Assembly: GCA_021741355.1 (NCBI GenBank)
Contig: JAIOXZ010000004.1
Span: 1-64,000, forward strand
Length of the DNA: 64,000 nt
Source of the DNA: Caulobacter sp.
Lineage (GTDB): Bacteria > Pseudomonadota > Alphaproteobacteria > Caulobacterales > Caulobacteraceae
Reading direction: 5' to 3'
Positions 52,313 to 61,917 of this stretch are shown here, one piece after another. The notes under the pieces are model-generated. The model was given only the letters and a program-made list of their open reading frames with translations. It was not told where the DNA came from and searched no databases. The number at the start of each line of letters is the position of its first letter. Position 1 is the first letter of the stretch. The position numbers and the translations under genes were made by a program.

Positions 52313-53541
52313 GATGCGTCGCTCCCGTAGGTGATGGTGATCCGCACGGCCTCGCGCAGGGCGTCGGCCTCCTTGTCGAGAAGATCGAGCTTGGCGTCGG
52401 CGAGGGCGGTGAAGGCGGCCAGCACGTCCGGCAGGCCTGCCGTTCCAGCCGCGTAGCTGGCAGTCTCCAGATCGGCCCGGCGCAGCGCCAGCGGCAGCCG
52501 GCCATCCCGCGCCCGGGCCCACAGTTCCTGGCGCATACGCAGGGTGGCCAGGTCGCCATCAAGGTCGGCGGCCAGCTGCCGTCGCGCGACCTCCCGATCG
52601 ACTCTCGCCCGGCCGGCGTCGGCGGATCGGGCGTCGATCATCGGACCCTGCTGCTGGCCCTTGCGAAGGGGAAGGGACACGGTCACCCGCGCCGAGACCA
52701 TGTCGCCGAACATCGGGTCGCGGCGCTGATAGGCCAGCTCCCAGCTCCAGTCCGGCGTCAGCGTGGCCCGGGCTCCCGCCAGATCCGCATCGGCCAGCCG
52801 GGCGCCGGCGTCATAGGCCAACAGCGTGGGATGGCGGTCGAGGCCCGCCCGCAGCATGACCGGGTCGACCTCCCATCGCGGCGGCTCGCCGCTCACCGAA
52901 GCCTCCTGATCACCGGTCCATTGCACCAGCGCCGCCCGGGCCTTGGCGAGGTCGGCCGTCAGCGCGCTGCGGCGATCGGCGAGAGCCAGCCGCCACTCGG
53001 CCGGGTCGACGGTTTCAGCCGGTCTCGCTCCGCGCGTCACGGCCGAAGGCGCCGTGTCGAGGATCGGCGTGAGGGCCTTCTCCACCTCGTCCAGCGCCGC
53101 CAGCCGCGCCCGGGCGTAGTGGAGGTCGACCCATGCCTGGGCCACCGCCAGCCTGACGGCCCGCGCTTCAAGACCCGTCTGGGCGTCGGCCATGCCGATC
53201 TCGGCGACGGCGCGCTCGACCGCCGCCCGGCGGGCGGGACGGCTGGGCATGTCCTGCATCACCCCGACGCTGGCCATGGTCATTTCGTCCGCCCCGAAGC
53301 GACCGGCCATGGGCCCGCTGACCGGCAGGTTCTCGACTCCCAGCGCCAGTTTGGGGTCGGGCAGGGATCCGGCGCTTCGGCCGGCCGCGCGCGCCGCGTC
53401 AACGCGCAAGGCGGCGGCCTTGACGCTGGGCGCCGTCTCGCCGGCGCGGGCCAGCGCCTGGTCGAAGGTCATCGGCTCGGCCTGGGCCGAGGCGGCGATG
53501 GCGCTCAGGGCGAGCAACCACGCCAGTTTCGAGGGAGACAT
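52309..53541 (-). CDS. cusC: Outer-membrane efflux protein of the Cus pump (TolC family)
   Basis: The 410-residue protein has a signal peptide (ASAQA) and the two repeated helical halves of the TolC/CzcC family ('MTFDQALARAGETAPSVKAAALRVDAARAA', 'PDPKLALGVENLP', 'ASVGVMQDMPSRPARRAAVERA'). It forms the exit duct. It is the second gene of the operon after the Cys/His-rich protein (72-bp gap) and overlaps cusB by 4 bp. Confidence 0.9.
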   Translation of the reverse strand: MSPSKLAWLLALSAIAASAQAEPMTFDQALARAGETAPSVKAAALRVDAARAAGRSAGSLPDPKLALGVENLPVSGPMAGRFGADEMTMASVGVMQDMPSRPARRAAVERAVAEIGMADAQTGLEARAVRLAVAQAWVDLHYARARLAALDEVEKALTPILDTAPSAVTRGARPAETVDPAEWRLALADRRSALTADLAKARAALVQWTGDQEASVSGEPPRWEVDPVMLRAGLDRHPTLLAYDAGARLADADLAGARATLTPDWSWELAYQRRDPMFGDMVSARVTVSLPLRKGQQQGPMIDARSADAGRARVDREVARRQLAADLDGDLATLRMRQELWARARDGRLPLALRRADLETASYAAGTAGLPDVLAAFTALADAKLDLLDKEADALREAVRITITYGSDAS

Positions 53542-53613
53542 GCTCCAAACTCCTCATGACGGCGCGCGAGCGCCAGCGGCCGGCGCACAGAGGGGCCGGC
53601 GGTCAGTCGAGGG

Positions 53614-53991
53614 TCAGAGAGCGATGGGCGGTCGAATGTCCCGGTCGGGCGGCAGGGACGCAAGCGCCCGGGTCGGGGCCTGGAAGAGATCGGCCTCGTC
53701 GAAGGCGACAATCGCGACATCGACGCTCGCGGCGGGCAGCGGCGCCGCCGTGGCGAAGCAGGCCATGCCCGGTTTGCAGGGGATTTTCTGGTGAGAGCCG
53801 CCCTTGTCGTGATCGCAGCAGTCCATCGCCCCATGGTCCACCGCCAGGCCGGCGGCCGCCATCGGGCAGAGCGCGGGCGTGGTCATGGCGCGCGCGACCG
53901 GAGCCGCGACCAGCGGCAAGGCCAGCGCGGCGGTCCAGACCAGAAGAAGGGTCAGAAACCGGATCAGGCGAAATCTCCTCAGGGCGAACAT
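53614..53991 (-). CDS. Cys/His-rich exported protein at the head of the copper operon
   Basis: The 125-residue protein has a signal peptide (to about residue 35) and a mature centre with clustered putative metal ligands: 'CPMAAAG', 'DHGAMDCCDHDKGGSHQK', 'CKPGMACF'. Comparable small proteins head copper/silver or cobalt/zinc efflux operons and may bind metal in the periplasm. GGGAG precedes the ATG at 53991. It is divergent from the FTR1 pseudogene; the 128-bp gap should hold the operon promoter. Confidence 0.7.
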   Translation of the reverse strand: MFALRRFRLIRFLTLLLVWTAALALPLVAAPVARAMTTPALCPMAAAGLAVDHGAMDCCDHDKGGSHQKIPCKPGMACFATAAPLPAASVDVAIVAFDEADLFQAPTRALASLPPDRDIRPPIAL

Positions 53992-54119
53992 GCGCTCCCT
54001 GGCCCAGGATTCAATGACTCAGGTCAAGGACCGGTTCGGGCCACTCGGCGACGGACGCGATCGATAATCGTTCGCAAAAGACTTGACCCGTTGGCCGCCG
54101 GGGGTGTTACGGCCTTACC

Positions 54120-56107
54120 ATGTGGAAAACGAACCTGGATTCCCGTGACCCGCACATCAAGGGTCGCCATCGCGGTGCGGGCGTCGCACGCGTGTCAGCG
54201 GCGCTGTTTGTCGCGCTGGCGGTCCTGCTGGCCGGCGCGGGCGGCGCCCTTGCCGCCGGAACGCCGATCGGGACGACCTGGCGGTTGTTGGACTATGTGG
54301 CGGTGGACTACGCCGGCGCCGTCCGGGACGGCCAGGTCATCGACGCCGGCGAGTAAGCCGAGATGGTCGAGTTCTCCACCGCCGCCGCCCAGGTCGCGGC
54401 CTTGCCCGGGATCGAGAAGCGGCCAAGCCTGACACGGCAGGCGACCGAACTCCAGAGAGCGGTGGCCGCCAAGGCCGCCCCGGCCGTCATCGCGGACCTG
54501 GCGCGGGGGCTGGCCAGCGAGCTGCTGGCCGCCTACCCCGCGCCGCTGGCGCCGAAACAGGCGCCCGATCTGACACGCGGAGCGGGGCTCTATGCCCAGG
54601 CCTGCGCCTCCTGTCACGGCGCCAGGGGCGATGGAGATGGGCCAGCGGCGGCGGGGATGGATCCCGCCCCGATCGCCTTCACCGATGCGGCGAGAGCCCG
54701 CGAGCGAAGCCTTTTTGGTCTCTACCAGGTGATCGAGCAGGGCCTCGACGGCACGGCCATGCCCGCCTTCCTGCATCTGCCGACGCAGGATCGCTGGTCC
54801 CTGGCCTTCTACATCGGCACGCTCTCTCAAGGGGAGGCCGCCGCCCGTCGGGGTGAGCGCCTCTGGAAGCGCGACGCCGAATTGCGCGGCCAGTTCCCCA
54901 ACCTCGAAACCCTGACCCGGACGACGCCCGCCGACCTGGCGCGGAACATCGGACCCTCGCGGGCCGACAATCTGATGGCCTATCTGCGCCGCTCGCCGGG
55001 GGTGCTGACCGATGATCGCGGCGCGTCGCTGGCGTTCGCCCGGTCCCGGCTCGCGGCGACCGTGCAGGCCTACGCCGCCGGAGATCGGCGCGCCGCGATG
55101 AATCTCGCCCTGTCGACCTATCTGGATGGTATCGAGCCCTTCGAGCCGGCCATCGCGGCCCGCGACCGCAGCCTGCTCGCTCGCATTGAAAGCGCGATGG
55201 GCGAGTTCAGGGCGCGGATCGGCCGGGGCGCGCCCGTCGACGGCGTTCGGAGCCAGGCGACGCTCATCGAGGGCCTGTTCGACGAAGCCGAGGGCGCGCT
55301 CGCGCCTGCCCAGGCCGACATGGCGCCCGCCTTCGTGGGCGCCTTCACCATTCTCCTGCGGGAGGGCCTGGAGGCCCTGCTGATCGTCGTCGCCATGATC
55401 GCCTTCCTGAAGAAGGCCGAACGCCAGGACGTGCTGACCTATGTTCACGGCGGCTGGATTGCCGCCCTGGTCGCCGGCATGCTGACCTGGCTCGCCGCGA
55501 CCTTCCTGATCCGGATCGGCGGCGCCCAACGCGAACTCACCGAGGGCTTTGGGGCCCTGTTTGCGGCGGCCGTGCTGACCAGCGTGGGCATCTGGATGCA
55601 CGGCAAGAGCCAGGCCGATGCCTGGCAGCGCTATATCCGCGAGAAGCTATCCAGGGCGCTTTCGCGGAAATCGGCCTGGTTTCTGTTCCTGCTGGCGTTC
55701 GTGGTCGTCTACCGCGAGGTGTTCGAGACGATCCTGTTCTTCGCCGCCCTCTGGAACCGGGACACGGCTGGGGCGGTGCTGGCCGGGATGGGCGCCGCGG
55801 CGATCACGCGGGCCTGATCGCCTGGGCGATGCTGCGCTACAGCCGCAAGCTGCCCATCGCCAGGCTCTTCGCCATCAGCGCAGGATTGGTGGCCGTGTTG
55901 GCCTTCGTCCTCGCCGGCAAGGGAACGGCGGCGTTGCAGGAGGCCGGCATGATCCCGGTGACGCCGCTGGCCGGCTTGCCGAAGCTGGACCTGATCGGCG
56001 TCTATCCGACCTGGCAGACGGTGCTGGTCCAGCTGGCTGTCATCGCCGTCTTGATCGCCGGGTATTTCTACAATCGCCGGACATCGGGGCCGGTCGCCGC
56101 CGGCTGA
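54120..56107 (+). pseudogene. Broken cytochrome c-FTR1 iron permease
   Basis: Three pieces align as one FTR1 protein. Piece 1 (54120-54353) has the signal peptide and ends '...VIDAGE', cut by TAA at 54354-54356 where a Tyr is expected; piece 2 continues in the same frame ('AEMVEFSTAAAQ') with a c-type haem site ('CASCHG') and both permease REXXE motifs ('LREGLEALLIV', 'YREVFETILFF'); a frameshift near 55805-55815 separates piece 3 ('GLIAWAMLRYSRKLPIARLFAISAG...YPTWQTVLVQ'). One nonsense and one frameshift lesion make it inactive unless suppressed. Confidence 0.85.
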
Positions 56108-56718
56108 AGACCGATCCTGTCGGCCTCGTCACGAACTTGAGCGAGATCGCGTTATGTCGGTACGCAAGACGGGTCAGCCTTGGCCGGGGTGTCTGACACC
56201 TGGAACCCACTGGCACCTGGCGGCGGCTGATGTCGCGGACATGGCTTTCGCGGAGCCAAGGAACGTGGAATTGCCGGCCGAGCTGAGGGCGCGATTCATT
56301 GATGTCTCGCGGCACGAACCTCCGATCATTCTGAAATCGACGGATTCGCGTCTGCGATATTGGCCCGACACGCCGGCCACGATGGGTTCCGTCCTACCCG
56401 CGCGCCCAGGTCTACCGAGCGTGGAGCCGTCGGTTCGCCAGATCGATCTGCTTCTCGATCAAGGCGAAATCCAGCTCGCCGACCTCGCCGGGCAAGCGGG
56501 CCTTTCGACCGAACGGTGGATACGGGGCTGTGGCGCCGATTCCCAAAGCCCGGACATAGGCCGCCTTATGCGGCCAGGGCGCGCTTGCCACGCGGGTCAT
56601 ACGTCCCTGCCAACGTTTTCGCGCCGACGGGGGAATCGTCACTCATCTGAATCGGCGACGCAAGGCGCCGGTCATGGCCCGGTCGGCAATCACGTCGCGC
56701 CGCCGCGAGCCGCCGGAA
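56108..56718. other. Junction region with element debris
   Basis: This 610-bp gap holds no intact gene. On the minus strand the frame 56412-56642 begins like VirD4 (see 56553-56601) and then runs into unrelated sequence ('LPGEVGELDFALIEKQIDLANRRLHAR'). The rest shows no repeats or recognisable gene. The region looks like a scar between FTR1 debris and narK. Confidence 0.5.
56553..56601 (-). pseudogene. Remnant of a virB11/virD4 junction from a related transfer system
   Basis: These 49 bases match 24102-24150 at 45 positions without gaps. In one frame they encode the VirB11 end 'YDPRGKRALAA' plus stop (live copy: YDPLRKRALAA), and in the other frame the VirD4 start 'MTRVASAPWPHKAAYV' (live copy: MTRFASAPWPLKAAYV). 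Both reading frames are preserved across the overlap, so this is a diverged homologue and not chance. Similarity ends abruptly on both sides. Confidence 0.85.
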
Positions 56719-59430
56719 TCACATCGGCGCTGTCGGCCGGCGGCTCTCGGCGGCGTGCAGCAGGCCGCCGGGTCGGACGTAGACGGCGAAGGTGAGCGCC
56801 GCGCAGCTGACGTAGAATATCAAAAAGCCCCACAGCGCCGCGTTCGCCGAGCCGGTGCCGGCGATGGAGGCGCCATAGGCTTTGGGGATGAAGAACGCGC
56901 CGAACGCGGCGATGGCCGAGGTGAAGCCGATCACCGCGGCGGCCTCGCGATCCGCCTGACCGGGATCGCTCGCCCCTCGACCCACGGTCTCCCGCCAGAT
57001 CGCCGGGATCATCTGGAATGTGGAGGCGTTGCCGACGCCGGTGAAGAAGAACAGCAGGATGACCGTCGCGAAGAAGCCCTGGAAGCTTCCCGCGTTCAGG
57101 AACCACAGCATGCCACCGACCGAGGCGATCATGCCGATGAACACCAGGAGGGTGATGCGCGCGCCGCCGTACCGATCCGCGAGCCAGCCCGTGGCCGCCC
57201 GCGAAATGGCTCCGACCAGGGGGCCGATGAACACGTACTTCAGGGAGTCCACCTGGGGGAAGGCGAGCCGGGCGAGCAGTGGAAAGCCGGCCGAGAAGCC
57301 GATGAACGAACCGAAGGCGCCGGTGTAGAGCCAGCTCATCAGCCAGGTGTGCCGCCGCTCGAAAATGGCCGCCTGGTCCGCGAACGAGGCCTTCGTGCTG
57401 GCCAGGTCGTCCATGCCGAACCAGGCGAGCACCGTTCCCAGCAGGATGAAGGGAATCCACAGGAAGCCGGCGTTCTGCATCCACAGCCGCCCGCCGGCGC
57501 CGGTTGCCTGTGGCTCGCCGCCCAGCGCGCCGAAGATCGCCACGGAAATCGCCAGGGGCACGATGAACTGCATCAGGCTCACGCCGAGGTTGCCGAGACC
57601 AGCGTTGAGGGCCAGGGCGTTGCCCTTCTCCGCCTTGGGGAAGAAAAAACTGATGTTGGCCATCGAGGAGGCGAAGTTGCCGCCGCCTAGGCCGCAGAGC
57701 AGCGCCAGGATGACGAAGATGAGGTAGGGCGTCTGCGGATTCTGCACCGCGTACCCAACGCCGAAGGCGGGAATGAGCAGGGACGCCGTCGAGATCGCCG
57801 TCCACAGCCGCCCCCCAAACAGCGGCACCACGAAGGAATAGAAGATGCGCAGCGTGGCCCCCGACAGACCCGGCAGGGCCGCCAGCCAGAACAGTTGGTC
57901 CGGGGTGAAGCGGAACCCGACCGCCGGAAGCTTTGCCACGACGACGCTCCAGACCATCCAGACCGCGAAGGCGAGCAACAGGCAGTAGGTGGAGATCCAC
58001 AGGTTGCGGCGCGCCACGGGCCGGCCGATCGTCCGCCAGAACTCGGGGTCTTCCGGCCGCCAGTCGGCGATCAGGGGTCGCGTCAACGGGCCGGCCTTGC
58101 CCCCCTCGGCGAGGGCGGCCTCGCGCGCGATGTGGGCGGCGTGCATGGAGACCATTTCCGGCAACTCGGGAAACGCCTCGTGCGCGGGGGTGACTGGTTG
58201 CTCCATCCGGCGGATGGCGAAATGCATCCAGCCCAGCGCGGTGAGGCTGAGCACGAACAGCAGGAAGAACACGCTTGTCGAGACGCCGGTCAGGTCGTCG
58301 AGCACGCCGAACGCCAGCGGCAGAAGAAAGCCTCCCAGACCGCCAACCATGCTGACGACTCCGCCGACCACCCCGACATGCTCGGGGTAGTACATCGGGA
58401 TGTGCTTGAACACGGCCGCCATGCCGAGGCTCATGAAGAACCCGAGCGCCACCAGGGTCACCAGAAAGGGGGCCAGTCCCATGGAAGTGGAGAAGGCGAT
58501 CGTGCCCCGGACTCCGTGGATGACGTAGTCGGTCGGCGGGTAGGACAGCATGAAGGATAGAAGCGCCGCCGCGCCGAAGGTCCAGTATAGGACGGCGCGG
58601 GCGCCGACGCGGTCGGAAAGCCGGCCGCCATAGATCCGAAAGAGACTGGCCGGGATCGCGAAGGCCGCGGTCATCAAGCCCGCGAGTTTCACATCCACGC
58701 CGTAGACGGCGACCAGGTAGCGCGGCAGCCACAGCGTCAGCCCGACGAAGGCGCCGAATACGACGAAGTAGTAGAGCGAAAATCTCCAGACCTGCAGGCG
58801 CCTCAGCGGGCGCAGCTGATCGACCAGCGAGGGCGCGGTACCGCCGCCCTCCCGCGCCGGCTCGTTTCTGGTCAGGAAGAAGAAGATCAGCGTGACCACG
58901 AACAGTCCGGCGGCCCAGACCTGCGCCGCGCCGCGCCAACCCAGCGCCAGCATGGCCGTGGGCGCCAGGAACTCGGTGATCGCCGCTCCCGCCGAGCCGG
59001 CGCTGAACACGCCCAGCGCCGCGCCCTGGCGGTGGGTGGGGAAAAACCTCGAGGCGTAGCTGACGCCGACAGCGAAGCAGCCGCCGGCCAGGCCGACGCC
59101 CAGCGCCGCCAGCAGAAGCCTGAAATACGACCCCGCGAACGACATCAGCAGGGTCGAGGCGGTGGCGAGCAGCATCACGATCAGGAAGGTGCGTCGCCCG
59201 CCATAGCGGTCCGCCAGGATCCCCAACGCGCCGCGGCTCAACGCGCCGGTCAGGATCGGCGTGCCGACAAGCAGGCCGAACTGGGTCGCGGAGAGATGGA
59301 ATTCTTCCTGGATGCCAAGTCCGAGGATCGCGAAGAGGGTCCAGACCGCGAAACATGCGGCGGAGGCTGCCGTGCTGACCCACAGGGCTCGCCCGGCGCC
59401 AGCGGCGGGCTCGGTCACAGAAGTGCTCAC
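56719..59430 (-). CDS. narK: Fused NarK1-NarK2 nitrate/nitrite transporter
   Basis: The 903-residue protein joins two complete 12-helix MFS transporters. The first half has 'GVFSAGSAGAAITEFLAP' (NarK1-type nitrate signature) and the second 'NAGLGNLGVSLMQF' (NarK2-type signature). Such fusions, as in Paracoccus, combine nitrate/proton symport with nitrate/nitrite antiport. GTG at 59430 is used because GGAAGAGG lies upstream; the frame extends to 59562. No nitrate reductase gene is in the window, so it is an orphan here; narGHJI may lie elsewhere. Confidence 0.93.
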   Translation of the reverse strand: MSTSVTEPAAGAGRALWVSTAASAACFAVWTLFAILGLGIQEEFHLSATQFGLLVGTPILTGALSRGALGILADRYGGRRTFLIVMLLATASTLLMSFAGSYFRLLLAALGVGLAGGCFAVGVSYASRFFPTHRQGAALGVFSAGSAGAAITEFLAPTAMLALGWRGAAQVWAAGLFVVTLIFFFLTRNEPAREGGGTAPSLVDQLRPLRRLQVWRFSLYYFVVFGAFVGLTLWLPRYLVAVYGVDVKLAGLMTAAFAIPASLFRIYGGRLSDRVGARAVLYWTFGAAALLSFMLSYPPTDYVIHGVRGTIAFSTSMGLAPFLVTLVALGFFMSLGMAAVFKHIPMYYPEHVGVVGGVVSMVGGLGGFLLPLAFGVLDDLTGVSTSVFFLLFVLSLTALGWMHFAIRRMEQPVTPAHEAFPELPEMVSMHAAHIAREAALAEGGKAGPLTRPLIADWRPEDPEFWRTIGRPVARRNLWISTYCLLLAFAVWMVWSVVVAKLPAVGFRFTPDQLFWLAALPGLSGATLRIFYSFVVPLFGGRLWTAISTASLLIPAFGVGYAVQNPQTPYLIFVILALLCGLGGGNFASSMANISFFFPKAEKGNALALNAGLGNLGVSLMQFIVPLAISVAIFGALGGEPQATGAGGRLWMQNAGFLWIPFILLGTVLAWFGMDDLASTKASFADQAAIFERRHTWLMSWLYTGAFGSFIGFSAGFPLLARLAFPQVDSLKYVFIGPLVGAISRAATGWLADRYGGARITLLVFIGMIASVGGMLWFLNAGSFQGFFATVILLFFFTGVGNASTFQMIPAIWRETVGRGASDPGQADREAAAVIGFTSAIAAFGAFFIPKAYGASIAGTGSANAALWGFLIFYVSCAALTFAVYVRPGGLLHAAESRRPTAPM

Positions 59431-59574
59431 GTCACAGCCTCTTCCCGATCGATAATATTCAAGGCAGCCCTTGCTCAGGGCCAAGTCAACTCGCGCGCGG
59501 CGAAGGTGGAGAGCGAAGAATTCGCAAGGCCTATGCAAACATGATACGCGAGTCCCAGCCACTGGAAACTAAAC

Positions 59575-59946
59575 TTGGATCGCCAGCCGCCAGGACCACC
59601 ACCCCCGCGATGGCGCAGATTGTTGGCGGTCGCGTTCGGCCCGCAGATCGCCGCCTGGCGTGGCGAAGCGCCGCTGGTCCACGTCTTCTGGGGCCAGGGC
59701 GTGTTCCTGAGCGTCGCCCTGATCCTGGTTTATGTCGATGCCCTTTACCGGCGTGATCAGGTCACCCAGCAGGTCATTCTGACCCTGTTCCAGCTTTATT
59801 CCATGTGGGTGCTGGTCGCCATCTGGCGCTGCGCGGCCAATGCGAAGCCGGCCTGGGGTGTGATCGCCCGGCTTCTGACCATCGCCTGGGCCGCAAACAC
59901 CATGCTGGTCGCCGGCTTTCTGCAGCTTGACCTGATATTCCGTTAG
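59575..59946 (+). CDS. Small membrane protein
   Basis: The 123-residue protein has three to four hydrophobic helices ('VHVFWGQGVFLSVALILVYVDAL', 'VILTLFQLYSMWVLVAIWRC', 'VIARLLTIAWAANTMLVAGFLQL'). Similar small proteins of unknown function are common in Caulobacterales. The start is probably TTG at 59575; no better start is visible. It is divergent from narK and its stop overlaps the convergent TDT gene by 4 bp. Confidence 0.6.
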   Translation: MDRQPPGPPPPRWRRLLAVAFGPQIAAWRGEAPLVHVFWGQGVFLSVALILVYVDALYRRDQVTQQVILTLFQLYSMWVLVAIWRCAANAKPAWGVIARLLTIAWAANTMLVAGFLQLDLIFR

Positions 59947-61040
59947 GCATCCGGGTCCCGCGCCTCGCGTCCCGACGCGCCCATGGCGCCGCGCAAATCC
60001 ACCCAGACGGTGCGCGCCAGGCCGAGCGCCGTGGCGGTCCAGGCGGCGAGCGCGACCCAGACCATCGTTCGGGCGACGGCGTGCAGCGGCTGGAACTCCG
60101 CCGCCAAGGACAGCCGCAGGCTCGCCAGGGCGTACATCCCCAGCGGGAAGACCAGGCTCCAGAGCATCGGCGTGTAGCCCACCGGGACGCGCCGGACGCC
60201 GTGCTTCCACAGGCCGAACAGCACCAGCAGTGGAATCCACCAGGTGGCCCAGGCCCACATGGTCAGCGTCACTCCGTCGATGAACGGTCGCATGGACACG
60301 AGGAACGGCACGCCGCTTTCGGTCAGGATGAGCGTTGAGCCCGCGTTCACGCTGATGGCCGCCGCGCCCATGACCACCCACAGAAGCGGCGTGATGTCGT
60401 CGGGCCCGACTTCGAAGAAGAAGATCCGGTAGGCGAACAGCGTGATGAAGATGCCGTACAGCCCCAGGCCCACACCCCACAGCATGTGGATCAACACGAA
60501 CAGGGACGGCGCCAGGGCGCCCTGCTGCGGAGCGATCAGGGTCCCCAGGATCACCAGCGACTCAGTTCCCACGATGGCGATCAGCCAGCCGCCGTGCACG
60601 ACATTGGCGTTGTGGGCTGAGTTGAGAAAGGTCAACACCGCGAAGCTGAAATAGATCAGGAAAAACCAGGCGGCGAGCGCGAAGAGCCAGAGCGCAAATG
60701 CCACCTCCGTCAGGCCTCTCAGGCCCATGCCCAGACCGAGCACGTCGCTCGCCGCGACGACGGTGAAGAACGAGAAGACGAGCCTGGGATTGGTGAGGTC
60801 CGCCCAGAACGCCCCAGGATACCGCGCCACCCGCAGGGTGGTCAGCAGCAGAAGCCAGGGAAAAGCCGCGACGTTGAGGCCGAACAGAATGTTCGACAGG
60901 CCGTGGAAGCCCTCGAGATGGAGCGTGTTGGAGATGATCCCGGTCGCCATCACCAGCGCGAAGTAACCCGGAAACAGTCTGGCGATCTGGCCGTCTTGCC
61001 AAGCCGCGAGCCGCCGCGCCCATGCGAAAGTCGCCGCCAA
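59943..61040 (-). CDS. TDT/SLAC1-family anion channel or C4-dicarboxylate transporter
   Basis: The 365-residue protein has about ten membrane helices and the family motifs 'LFPGYFALVMATGIISNTLHLEGFHGLSNILFGLNVAAF' and 'AYRIFFFEVGPDDITPLLWVVMGAAAISVNAGSTL'. Members include TehA, malate permeases and plant SLAC1 anion channels; the substrate cannot be assigned. TTG at 61040 has GGAGAGG upstream. Proximity to narK makes an anion role attractive but unproven. Confidence 0.85.
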   Translation of the reverse strand: MAATFAWARRLAAWQDGQIARLFPGYFALVMATGIISNTLHLEGFHGLSNILFGLNVAAFPWLLLLTTLRVARYPGAFWADLTNPRLVFSFFTVVAASDVLGLGMGLRGLTEVAFALWLFALAAWFFLIYFSFAVLTFLNSAHNANVVHGGWLIAIVGTESLVILGTLIAPQQGALAPSLFVLIHMLWGVGLGLYGIFITLFAYRIFFFEVGPDDITPLLWVVMGAAAISVNAGSTLILTESGVPFLVSMRPFIDGVTLTMWAWATWWIPLLVLFGLWKHGVRRVPVGYTPMLWSLVFPLGMYALASLRLSLAAEFQPLHAVARTMVWVALAAWTATALGLARTVWVDLRGAMGASGREARDPDA

Positions 61041-61272
61041 CGCCCACCTCTCCCGATGCCGACAGACCCCCGAGGGGCGATGAGGCGCCCCTGCGGGTGG
61101 CGACGTCTCGTGTTTAACGAACGAATGGTCTCACGGCCACTCCTCAATGCTGTTTTGACGGCGAGCGACATCATCGCGCGCTCAAGAACCAGCGGCGGCG
61201 CTTCGGCAAGCTATGGCGAGTTCCATGGTTCTACCGAACCAGGCCGGCGGGCATCGGGCGCCTGCGGATGGA

Positions 61273-61296
61273 AAGATAGTGACTACTTACTATCTT
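61273..61296. promoter_or_regulatory. TetR-type operator before the HlyD/FtsX operon
   Basis: AAGATAGT-gactactt-ACTATCTT is a perfect 8+8+8 inverted repeat ending 18 bp before the TetR start at 61315. It is the obvious site for autorepression and control of the efflux genes. Confidence 0.75.
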
Positions 61297-61314
61297 CTGT
61301 ATATGGATTCGATC

Positions 61315-61917
61315 ATGGCTCGTCAAAATCTCCCCGCCGCGCAACGCCGTGAAGTGACCGTGGAAGCGGTCGTCGACCTCGCCGCGACGCGCAATCCCGC
61401 CGAAATCACGACGGGCCAGATCGCCGAACATATGCAGCTGACCCAAGGGGCTGTGTTCCGTCACTTCCCGACCAAGGACGCGGTCTGGGATGCGGTTATG
61501 GTCTGGACCGCTGACCAACTCACCCGACGACTCGATCAAGCCGAGGCAAGAGGCTCGTCGCCCTTGTCCGCGCTTGAGCAGATGTTTCTGGCCCACGTCG
61601 ACTTCGTGGTGGCCCGACCAGGCGTCCCCCGCATTCTGTTCGGGGAGCTGCAGCGCACCGGCGATACGGCCGCGAAGCGAAGCGCGCGGGCGCTGATCAA
61701 CGGGTATCGCACACGCCTGGTGAACCTTCTCGATCGTTGCAGCGCCAGCGGCGATCTGCCCGCCGATCTCGATACTGAAGCCGCCGCGACGCTGTTTATC
61801 GGCACCATTCAAGGCCTGGTGATGCAGGCCATGATGACCGGGGACTTCAAGGCGATGCGGGCGATGGCCGGCCGGGTGTTCAGCATCTACCTCAAGGGTA
61901 TCGGAGGAAGGCCATGA
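61315..61917 (+). CDS. TetR-family regulator of the adjacent efflux operon
   Basis: The 200-residue protein has a TetR HTH ('RREVTVEAVVDLAATRNPAEITTGQIAEHMQLTQGAVFRHFPTKDAVWDAV') and a helical effector domain ('LFGELQRTGDTAAKRSARALINGYR', 'TLFIGTIQGLVMQAMMTGD'). It overlaps the HlyD gene by 4 bp, so it is the first gene of the operon. ATG at 61303 is an alternative start. A perfect inverted repeat lies just upstream. Confidence 0.9.
   Translation: MARQNLPAAQRREVTVEAVVDLAATRNPAEITTGQIAEHMQLTQGAVFRHFPTKDAVWDAVMVWTADQLTRRLDQAEARGSSPLSALEQMFLAHVDFVVARPGVPRILFGELQRTGDTAAKRSARALINGYRTRLVNLLDRCSASGDLPADLDTEAAATLFIGTIQGLVMQAMMTGDFKAMRAMAGRVFSIYLKGIGGRP

Noticed and set aside
54060-54119. MerR/CueR-type promoter with a 19-bp spacer ahead of the copper operon
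   Set aside because: A TTGACC-like element is present but no convincing dyad or matching -10 could be placed, and no merR/cueR gene is near.
56412-56642. 76-codon minus-strand frame as a real gene
   Set aside because: Its middle is the VirD4 start remnant joined to unrelated sequence, so it is better explained as debris.
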